From positions 1 to 20,624 of the forward strand of contig JAGZZN010000034.1 in the NCBI GenBank assembly GCA_018377375.1: a stretch of DNA of 20,624 nt, in the 5' to 3' direction. This stretch comes from Streptococcus parasanguinis. GTDB lineage: Bacteria; Bacillota; Bacilli; Lactobacillales; Streptococcaceae. Under the pieces are notes generated by a model. That model saw only the letters and a list, made by a program, of their open reading frames with translations. It had not been told where the DNA came from and did not search any database. Below, piece by piece: positions 7,326 through 13,164 of the stretch (the first letter of the stretch is position 1; each line of letters begins with the position of its first letter). The position numbers were made by a program, and so were the translations under genes.

Positions 7326-8172
7326 AAACGATAGGGATATACCCAACTGCTAAGCTATGGTCACCTAAGTGCGTCCCAATAACACCACCAAAAGTCGCAA
7401 AAGGAATGTCACCTTCCACTCCTTCTTCAATGAGCAGTTGGCGAAGTGCTTCTGCTTTTTCAGGGACATTGGCATGGATGACAAAGACTTGGTAATGACC
7501 ATCTGCGAAATCTGATACAACAATCTCTACCAAGCGTTTCATGGCTTTCTTTTCCGTCCGGACTTTCTCAAAGACCTCAATCACGCCTTCCTCATTAAAA
7601 TGAAGAATAGGCTTGATGCTCAAAAGGTTCCCAAGAATAGCAGCCCCATTTGACAGACGACCACCTTTAACCAAGTGGTTCAAATCATCCACCATGATAT
7701 AGGCAGAGGTTCCATCAATCTGGTGTTGGACATTGGCAACAATCTCATCGAAGGAACGACCTTCACCAGCCCATTTCAAGCAGTCTTCTGCCATCATTCC
7801 TAGAGGAGCACTGGTGATTTTTGAGTCCGGAAATTCGACGGTCAAGCCTTCGAATTCATCCTTCAAATATTGGATATTTTGGTAGAAACCTGAGATACCA
7901 GATGACAAGAAAAGACCGATAGCATGCGTATAGCCCTTAGCTGTCAAACCAGATAAGACTTCTTCTAAATCTGCAACACTCGGCTGGCTAGTCTTTGGCA
8001 ATTCCTTAGAGGCAGCCATCTTTTGGTAGAACTCATCGTGTGTCAGGTTCTTCCCTTCAACATAAGACTCCCCATCGATATAGATCGGGATCTCTAAAAT
8101 AAATAAGTCGTCGTGATGGAGCACGTCTTGCGGTAAATAGGCAGACGAATCCGTGATCACTGCTAATTTCAT
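7324..8172 (-). CDS. DegV family fatty-acid-binding protein (FakB-like)
   Basis: DegV/FakB proteins bind a free fatty acid and present it to the kinase FakA, forming acyl-phosphate for phospholipid synthesis. The 282-residue length is typical. Seen: VITDSSAYLP at the N-terminus (Asp-Ser-Ser), ligand motif TSQPS (61-65), SSGISGFYQ (90-98), GGRLSNGAAILGNLLSIKP (170-188) and a C-terminal HLGDHSLAVGY. These are the standard DegV blocks. A weak GGAG lies 9 bases before the ATG, and the gene begins 3 bases after the DUF1149 stop, so coupling is likely. Streptococci usually carry several DegV paralogues of differing acyl-chain preference; which one this is cannot be told here. No fakA is in the window. 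Confidence 0.92.
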   Translation of the reverse strand: MKLAVITDSSAYLPQDVLHHDDLFILEIPIYIDGESYVEGKNLTHDEFYQKMAASKELPKTSQPSVADLEEVLSGLTAKGYTHAIGLFLSSGISGFYQNIQYLKDEFEGLTVEFPDSKITSAPLGMMAEDCLKWAGEGRSFDEIVANVQHQIDGTSAYIMVDDLNHLVKGGRLSNGAAILGNLLSIKPILHFNEEGVIEVFEKVRTEKKAMKRLVEIVVSDFADGHYQVFVIHANVPEKAEALRQLLIEEGVEGDIPFATFGGVIGTHLGDHSLAVGYIPIV

Positions 8173-8175
8173 TGA

Positions 8176-8550
8176 TTAAAACTCCAAATTAATACCCGGT
8201 AAATCAAGGGCAATTTCTGTGACTTCGTAAGTCAAACGGTTAAGCATATTCAAGCAAGGGCGAGCCAATTCTTCCACTTCGTCTTTGCTGAATTCACTTG
8301 GTTCATTGACATAACGACCAAACAAGTGGTTGATTTGAGTGATGGTTCCGCTGATCACAAAACCGTCAAAAACGATCATATAGCTCAAGATGACAATCAA
8401 AGAAGTTGTGTTTTGTTCTTGATCACGATTGATCAATTGAAAGTTTACATCTACTTTTGTTTCAGGGATGCCATTTTCTTTTTCCCACTCAAAATTACGA
8501 GCATCATAGTGGTATTGGCTGACAAATTCTTTTTCACGTTGAATATCCAT
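8176..8550 (-). CDS. DUF1149 family protein
   Basis: A 124-residue acidic, soluble protein beginning MDIQREKEFVSQYHYDARNF and matching, from memory, the DUF1149 family found in streptococci and relatives. No enzyme motif, signal peptide or membrane helix is evident. The alternating hydrophobic pattern (TTSLIVILSYMIVFDGFVISGTITQ) suggests a long beta-rich core, with a helix near residues 90-110. AGGAG is 7 bases before the ATG. It is the first gene of the six-gene operon and has its own extended -10 promoter. Its invariable position next to degV in my recollection of streptococcal genomes hints at a link, but function is unknown. Confidence 0.85.
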   Translation of the reverse strand: MDIQREKEFVSQYHYDARNFEWEKENGIPETKVDVNFQLINRDQEQNTTSLIVILSYMIVFDGFVISGTITQINHLFGRYVNEPSEFSKDEVEELARPCLNMLNRLTYEVTEIALDLPGINLEF

Positions 8551-8581
8551 TTTTATTCTCCTAAAAATATGCGATAGGCTT

Positions 8582-8611
8582 ATTATATCATAATTCAGCT
8601 CAAGATACCAA
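8582..8611 (-). promoter_or_regulatory. Promoter of the DUF1149-degV-dapB-cca-ABC-F operon
   Basis: Extended -10 TGATATAAT (hexamer 8587-8582) with a partial -35 TTGGTA (8611-8606) at an 18-base spacing. The predicted start lies near 8575, about 25 bases before the DUF1149 ATG. Confidence 0.6.
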
Positions 8612-8669
8612 CGCCGAATGAGGTGATTTTTTTGCTAGTACAAGAAGAAAAGGCAGGGGAAGTTTGGCC

Positions 8670-8739
8670 AGTCTTTAACTTGTTTTGCTCAATTCTTCGC
8701 TAACTCTTTTGTAAGGATCGAAAAAACAAGATAAAGACT
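8670..8739. repeat. 17-base imperfect inverted repeat in the intergenic region
   Basis: Arms AGTCTTTAACTTGTTTT (8670-8686) and AAAACAAGATAAAGACT (8723-8739) are complementary at 16 of 17 positions and are separated by 36 bases. They lie between the 145-residue hypothetical gene and the DUF1149 promoter. In minus-strand RNA this makes a long stem, but no U-tract follows, so it is not a standard terminator. A small repeat element or an RNA processing stem are both possible. Confidence 0.5.
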
Positions 8740-8751
8740 TTTGAATGACGA

Positions 8752-9189
8752 TTAGTCATAATAATACCAACCGCCATCCCTATAAATTCTTATGGGTTGC
8801 ATCTCATAAATTCCAAATTCCTTTGGTGTGCTGGTAGCATTATCTATAGAAAAGCCAACCATGAATTTTGTTTGTTCATTCTGATTCACCTTTCCTCTAA
8901 GAGTTAACATATAGCCACCACCTTGAGGTGTTCCATTGCCTACCTGACCAACTTCCATACTCTCCCAATCAAACTGAACACTCTCAACTTTAGGACTCAA
9001 CGATTTTACAAAATCAGCCATTTCTTTTTCATGTTCCTTTAAATAAGCCAGTTGCTTCTCTCTAGCGCTAAATTGCTTTCTTGATTGAGTGCCATTTAAA
9101 AAGATGTTTTGTTTTTGACTAGCGATAATCACACCCCCTGCAATTACAGTAGCGGTGGCTAAAAGAATTGCCAGTTTACCTTTTTTCAT
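8752..9189 (-). CDS. Hypothetical exported or membrane-anchored protein
   Basis: I do not recognise this 145-residue protein. Residues 1-24 (MKKGKLAILLATATVIAGGV) form a lysine-led hydrophobic segment: a signal peptide or uncleaved membrane anchor without a lipobox Cys. A charged, probably helical part follows (about 38-62, SAREKQLAYLKEHEKEMADF). A beta-rich domain (about 70-145) then carries a Gly-rich loop (GNGTPQGGGYMLTLRGKVN) and ends GGWYYYD. The layout resembles small secreted proteins with a helical stalk and C-terminal sandwich. AAGGAGG precedes the ATG by 7 bases. It is monocistronic: a fructose-operon terminator stands upstream and a promoter is visible. The frame uses codons like its neighbours, so it is probably a real gene. 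Confidence 0.75.
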   Translation of the reverse strand: MKKGKLAILLATATVIAGGVIIASQKQNIFLNGTQSRKQFSAREKQLAYLKEHEKEMADFVKSLSPKVESVQFDWESMEVGQVGNGTPQGGGYMLTLRGKVNQNEQTKFMVGFSIDNATSTPKEFGIYEMQPIRIYRDGGWYYYD

Positions 9190-9223
9190 GCTTCATCCTC
9201 CTTGATAAGGAAAAGTTATAATA

Positions 9224-9252
9224 ATTGTATCGAAATCTATAGAGATAAGCAA
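9224..9252 (-). promoter_or_regulatory. Promoter of the 145-residue hypothetical gene
   Basis: Minus-strand TTGCTT (9252-9247), 17-base spacer, TACAAT (9229-9224). The predicted start is about 28 bases before the ATG. Only the first three bases of the -35 fit the consensus. Confidence 0.45.
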
Positions 9253-9282
9253 CTTCATCACTAGTTGGTGTTTTTGCGCAAT

Positions 9283-9311
9283 AAAAAAGGTTGGAAATTT
9301 CCCAACCTTTT
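9283..9311 (-). terminator. Rho-independent terminator of the fru operon
   Basis: Minus-strand stem AAAAGGTTGG / CCAACCTTTT (9311-9302 and 9294-9285) with a 7-base loop, followed by a run of U. It lies 8 bases after the fruA stop. The symmetric A/T ends could also work on the other strand, but no gene approaches from that side. Confidence 0.9.
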
Positions 9312-9319
9312 AATCATAT

Positions 9320-11287
9320 TTAGTTTTTAGGTTTGCGAAGCAATCCGAACAAGATACCACTTACGACTGCACCGATCAATACGAACAAAATGTAAAGAAG
9401 TGGGTTTGAAGTGAGGGCGATAACGAAGATTCCTCCGTGAGGAGCCATAAGTTTCAAGCCTGCAAGACCAACAAGGGCACCTGTCAATGCTGAACCTGCA
9501 ATGAAGCTAGGGATGGCACGAGCTGGATCAGCTGCACCGAAAGGAATGGCACCTTCTGTGATGAAGGAAAGACCCATAACGATGTTTGTTAAACCAGAAT
9601 CGCGTTCTTCTTGTGTGAATTTATCTTTGAACAAGACAGTTGCTACGAATACTGCCAATGGAGGAACCATACCAGCCGCCATAACAGCTGCCATAACAAT
9701 AGAACCACCTGAAGCAACAGATTCAGCAAGTGTACCTGTAGCGAAGACATAAGCGGCTTTGTTCACTGGTCCACCCATATCGACAGCCATCATACCGCCG
9801 ACGAGAAGTCCAAGAAGGACAGCTGAGCTACCTGACAAGCTTGAAAGGAAGTTGTTAAGACCAGTATTGATAGCAGCCATTGGAATATTGATGAGGAACA
9901 TCAAGAATCCTGTCAAACCAACACCAAGTAATGGCAAGAGAAGGATAGAGCGGATACCATCGAGTGAACGTGGAAGACCTGCAAGGGCTTTGCGAAGTAA
10001 GAGAACAATTCCACCTGCAAGGAAACCACCTACCAAAGCTCCAAGGAAACCTGATGATACGGCTGCAGGTAATTCACCTTTAGCAGCGCCGTAGGCAATA
10101 TTACCAAATGCTGACCCTGAGCTAGCAATGGATCCAGCGATAAACCCTGCTACAAAACCAGGTTTTTCGGCGATTGAGAATCCGATGTAACCTGCAAGTA
10201 CAGGAAGCATGAAGCCAAAGGCTACTCCACCAATTGTTTTAAATTGTGCTGCTAATACATGATAAGAACCAAGACTAGACAATTGATCTTGAGGCACACC
10301 AAGAACTTGGTCAATCAAGAAGGCAAGGGCGATCAAGATACCACCACCGATAACGAATGGAAGCATTTGAGAAACCCCACTCATCAGGTGTTTGTAGAAA
10401 GCTCCACCCAAGCTCAATTTCTCTTGGCTAGCGCTAGCTTGTGCTGCATTTTCAGCGTGGAAGACATCTGCTTTGCCATCCAAAATGGTTTGGATCAAGT
10501 CTTCTGTCTGACGGATACCAGCTGCGACTGGTTTAGAGATCAATTTTTTGCCATCGAAACGAGCGGTTTCAACTGCTTTATCTGCTGCAATGATGACCCC
10601 TTCAGCTTTGGCGATTTCTTCAGCTGTCAAGCGGTTGCCGACACCAGATGCACCGTTGGTTTCAACGCGGACTGTAACACCCATTTCTTCCCCTTTTTTG
10701 ATGAGGGCTTCTTCTGCCATGTAAGTGTGGGCGATCCCTGTTGTACATGCTGTAACAGCAACGATGAGTGGTTTGTCGGATGATGCTGCTTCTTTGACTG
10801 CTTCTGCTTTTTTCGCTTCTTCAGCTGCAGCTTCTTGCTCTTCTGCATCAAAGGCTGCGATCACTTGATCAGTAGTGCTTGCTTGGCGAAGTTTGTCCGC
10901 AAATCCTGGTTTCATCAAGTACTTAGACAATTCAGCAAGGGCTGCCAAGTGAGTGTCGTTTGCTCCTTCTGGAGCTGCGATCATGAAGAACAAGTCTGTT
11001 GGTTGACCATCAAGTGAAGCATAGTCCACACCCTTGTTTGATTTTGCAAACAAGACCGTTGCTTCTTTGACTGCTTCATTTTTGCTGTGGGGCATGGCAA
11101 TTCCGTCACCCAAACCAGTTGAAGTCTGTGCTTCACGGTTCATGATTCCAGCCTTGAAGGTGTCAAAATCTGTCACCACACCATTGTCAACGAGCGATTG
11201 AACCATCTCATTGATTACGCCCTCTTTATCTGTTGCCTGAAGGTCAAACAACATCACGTTTTTATTTAAAACGTCTTGAATTTTCAT
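9320..11287 (-). CDS. fruA: PTS fructose transporter, fused EIIA-EIIB-EIIC
   Basis: Takes up fructose and phosphorylates it to fructose-1-phosphate using phosphate from HPr. Domain order: EIIA (about 1-148) with phospho-His H67 in GIAMPHSK; an Ala/Glu-rich linker (about 148-171); EIIB (about 172-270) with phospho-Cys C181 in VAVTACTTGIAHT; EIIC (about 295-650), a multi-helix membrane channel (for example GGGILIALAFLIDQVLG) with the GAIPFGAADPARAIPSF stretch typical of fructose EIIC. The length of 655 is usual for streptococcal FruA. Its ATG overlaps the fruK stop (ATGA, 11287-11284); GAGGT is about 9 bases upstream. The name collides with the streptococcal fructanase, also called fruA; this is the transporter. 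Confidence 0.95.
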   Translation of the reverse strand: MKIQDVLNKNVMLFDLQATDKEGVINEMVQSLVDNGVVTDFDTFKAGIMNREAQTSTGLGDGIAMPHSKNEAVKEATVLFAKSNKGVDYASLDGQPTDLFFMIAAPEGANDTHLAALAELSKYLMKPGFADKLRQASTTDQVIAAFDAEEQEAAAEEAKKAEAVKEAASSDKPLIVAVTACTTGIAHTYMAEEALIKKGEEMGVTVRVETNGASGVGNRLTAEEIAKAEGVIIAADKAVETARFDGKKLISKPVAAGIRQTEDLIQTILDGKADVFHAENAAQASASQEKLSLGGAFYKHLMSGVSQMLPFVIGGGILIALAFLIDQVLGVPQDQLSSLGSYHVLAAQFKTIGGVAFGFMLPVLAGYIGFSIAEKPGFVAGFIAGSIASSGSAFGNIAYGAAKGELPAAVSSGFLGALVGGFLAGGIVLLLRKALAGLPRSLDGIRSILLLPLLGVGLTGFLMFLINIPMAAINTGLNNFLSSLSGSSAVLLGLLVGGMMAVDMGGPVNKAAYVFATGTLAESVASGGSIVMAAVMAAGMVPPLAVFVATVLFKDKFTQEERDSGLTNIVMGLSFITEGAIPFGAADPARAIPSFIAGSALTGALVGLAGLKLMAPHGGIFVIALTSNPLLYILFVLIGAVVSGILFGLLRKPKN

Positions 11288-12195
11288 AGTTTTTCTACCT
11301 CTACTTTTTCATAAGTTTCTTTTATATAGTCAGCTGTTGCCAAATCATCTGAGAAGGTGGTCGCTGTTCCACAAGCCACGCCCCATTTGAAGGCTTCGAT
11401 GACATCTCCCGTCGTTGCGAGCTTCCCAGTGAAGCCTGCTACCATGGAATCTCCAGCCCCTACAGAGTTCTTCACTTGACCCTTGATTGGTTTTGCGAAG
11501 TAAGTTCCGCTTGGACTGACGAGGAGAGCACCATCACCCGCCATGGAAATAATGACGTTTTGTGCTCCTTTGGCTAAAATTTCTTTAGCATAGCGTTCAA
11601 TTTCTGGCAATTCCGTCAAGGTAACTCCAAAAATATCTCCCAACTCATGGTTGTTTGGTTTGACCAATTGGGGATTGAACTCCAAGGAATCAATCAAGGT
11701 TTGCCCTTCAAAGTCGCAAACCACTTGCGCACCTGTCGCACGAGTTGCTGCGATCAATTGTTTGTAAACGGCATTCCCAAGTGAAGATGGGGCAGATCCT
11801 GCAAAGACTACCACATCATCTGCTGTTAAGCTCGATAAGATGTTGAGCAATTCTTGCAACTGAGCTTCTGTTACTTCTGGGCCATTCCCATTGATCTCTG
11901 TTTCCTCATCAGCTTTGATCTTGACATTGATCCGTGTATCTTGGTCTACTGTCACAAAGTTGGTTGAAATGGCTTCGCTAGTCAATACGTCTTCAATGAA
12001 GCGTCCAGTGAAACCACCGATAAATCCAGTCGCTGTGTTCTCGATATCGAGACGTTTCAAGACACGACTGACATTGATTCCCTTACCACCGGCAAATTTA
12101 TCTTCTGAAGCCATCCGATTGACTGCACCGGTCTCTACATGATCGAGACGGACAATATAGTCAATTGCTGGATTCAGTGTTACTGTATAAATCAA
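11284..12195 (-). CDS. fruK: 1-phosphofructokinase
   Basis: Converts fructose-1-phosphate, made by the adjacent transporter, to fructose-1,6-bisphosphate with ATP. It is a PfkB/ribokinase-fold enzyme. N-terminal substrate motif TLNPAIDYIV (6-15); PfkB signature 1 AGGKGINVSRVLKRL (35-49); C-terminal signature with anion hole and catalytic base NSVGAGDSMVAGF (243-255, D249). The length of 303 is standard. The start codon is TTG at 12195, overlapping the fruR stop by four bases (TTGA). Candidate ribosome sites are GGAGG 10 bases upstream and GAGG immediately upstream. No in-frame ATG occurs before the conserved TLNPAID strand, so TTG is the likely true start. Confidence 0.95.
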   Translation of the reverse strand: MIYTVTLNPAIDYIVRLDHVETGAVNRMASEDKFAGGKGINVSRVLKRLDIENTATGFIGGFTGRFIEDVLTSEAISTNFVTVDQDTRINVKIKADEETEINGNGPEVTEAQLQELLNILSSLTADDVVVFAGSAPSSLGNAVYKQLIAATRATGAQVVCDFEGQTLIDSLEFNPQLVKPNNHELGDIFGVTLTELPEIERYAKEILAKGAQNVIISMAGDGALLVSPSGTYFAKPIKGQVKNSVGAGDSMVAGFTGKLATTGDVIEAFKWGVACGTATTFSDDLATADYIKETYEKVEVEKL

Positions 12196-12935
12196 ACCTC
12201 TATAACCTCCGTTTTTTCTTTTAAAACCTTTAATCGTTGCGGTTCACATTGATTGGTGATAATCATGGCTCGCTTGATCGGAGCCACTTTGACAAAGGAT
12301 GTCACCCCAATTTTCGAATCATCCGCTAGGATATAGGTTTTTTTCGCATTTTCGATAATCGCACGCTTGACAGATCCTTCTTCCAGGTCTGGAGTGCTGT
12401 AAAATTCATCATCGATTCCATTCATTCCAAGAAAGGCCTTGTCAAAATTCAACTGACCGATCTGATTGAGCGCGATCCCTCCGATACTAGCATCTGTAGA
12501 AGATTTTACCTTCCCACCGATGATGACCGTCGGAACATTTCGCTCGACCAACTTGGTCGCATGGTGAATCGAGTTGGTCACCACGGTTACCGTTGGATTG
12601 ACAATTTCTTGTACCAAAAGTTCATTGGTCGTCCCAGCATCGATAAAGATCACGTCATGATCTTTGATCAATTCCGCCGCTTTTATCGCGATTTTTGACT
12701 TAACTTGAATGTTTTTGATAGATTTTTCTTTATTGCTTTCTTCCTCTTGAAGAAAATGCAGGCTTTCCGCACCACCGTGAACCCGTCGAAGTTTACTTTC
12801 AGCTTCTAATTCATCCAAGTCACGTCGAACCGTTGATTCAGACGTCCCTAGCTCTTGTACAAGGGTTTCTAAGGAAACAAATTTTTCCTTCAGTACCTTC
12901 TCGAGGATGAATTGTTTTCGTTCAGACTTAAGCAT
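12192..12935 (-). CDS. fruR: DeoR-family transcriptional regulator of the fructose operon
   Basis: Probable repressor of its own operon, relieved by a sugar phosphate (fructose-1-phosphate is the usual effector for FruR/LacR-type proteins). The N-terminal winged helix-turn-helix spans about residues 4-56: FVSLETLVQELGTSESTVRR as the recognition region, followed by the family hallmark LRRVHGG (49-55). The C-terminal sugar-phosphate isomerase-like domain shows FIDAGTT, TNSIHHA, GGKV and FLGMNGID. The length of 247 is normal. AAAGGAGG precedes the ATG at 5-7 bases. It is first in fruR-fruK-fruA, with 4-base overlaps at both junctions, so all three are made from one transcript. Confidence 0.93.
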   Translation of the reverse strand: MLKSERKQFILEKVLKEKFVSLETLVQELGTSESTVRRDLDELEAESKLRRVHGGAESLHFLQEEESNKEKSIKNIQVKSKIAIKAAELIKDHDVIFIDAGTTNELLVQEIVNPTVTVVTNSIHHATKLVERNVPTVIIGGKVKSSTDASIGGIALNQIGQLNFDKAFLGMNGIDDEFYSTPDLEEGSVKRAIIENAKKTYILADDSKIGVTSFVKVAPIKRAMIITNQCEPQRLKVLKEKTEVIEV

Positions 12936-12947
12936 TTCTCCTCCTTT

Positions 12948-12961
12948 TGCAATCGATTACA
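12948..12961. promoter_or_regulatory. cre site (CcpA) of the fru operon
   Basis: TGCAATCGATTACA fits the cre consensus TGWAANCGNTNWCA with one mismatch on either strand and keeps the central CG. It lies 6 bases downstream of the -10 box, on or just after the transcription start, between promoter and ribosome site. This is the position for catabolite repression. Confidence 0.7.
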
Positions 12962-12967
12962 AAGACT

Positions 12968-12995
12968 ATTATACTCCATCTCCAAAAAATGTCAA
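12968..12995 (-). promoter_or_regulatory. fruR-fruK-fruA promoter
   Basis: Minus-strand TTGACA (12995-12990) and TATAAT (12973-12968), both exact consensus, with a 16-base spacer. Upstream, TGATAGAAA and TGATAAAAA recur with a 10-base period (about 13005-13020), which may be operator half-sites. Confidence 0.85.
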
Positions 12996-13045
12996 CACTT
13001 TTTATCAATTTCTATCATTTTCTTTCAAAAATTCTAAAAGTGTAC

Positions 13046-13092
13046 AAAAAAAGAGCAGGAAAGAACTCATTTTGTTAAAAGAGTCCTTTTCC
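13046..13092 (-). terminator. Terminator after the CAP-domain surface protein
   Basis: Minus-strand arms GGAAAAGGACTC (13092-13081) and GAGTTCTTTCC (13068-13058) pair with one wobble and one mismatch. The loop contains a second TTTT/AAAA pairing. Seven U follow four bases later (13052-13046). It lies about 73 bases after the stop codon. Confidence 0.7.
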
Positions 13093-13164
13093 CACCCTCA
13101 TATATCTTCTTTGAAGATTTTAAGCAATAAAGTGTCTAAGTATCTATTCTATCTTCGGTATGTC

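Noticed and set aside
7314..7346. Upstream TTG start for dapB
   Set aside because: It lies inside degV and adds residues before the Rossmann strand, while a perfect AAGGAG serves ATG 7313.
8690..8752. Short minus-strand open stretch after the 145-residue gene (reads FDPYKRVSEELSKTS before a stop)
   Set aside because: It looks slightly protein-like, but it has no start codon, follows a stop in the same frame and overlaps one arm of the inverted repeat. A gene remnant cannot be supported.
10259..10783. Plus-strand frame of 174 codons opposite fruA
   Set aside because: It is antisense to the EIIB/EIIC coding sequence, with a composition (many Cys, Phe) typical of a shadow frame and no start signals.
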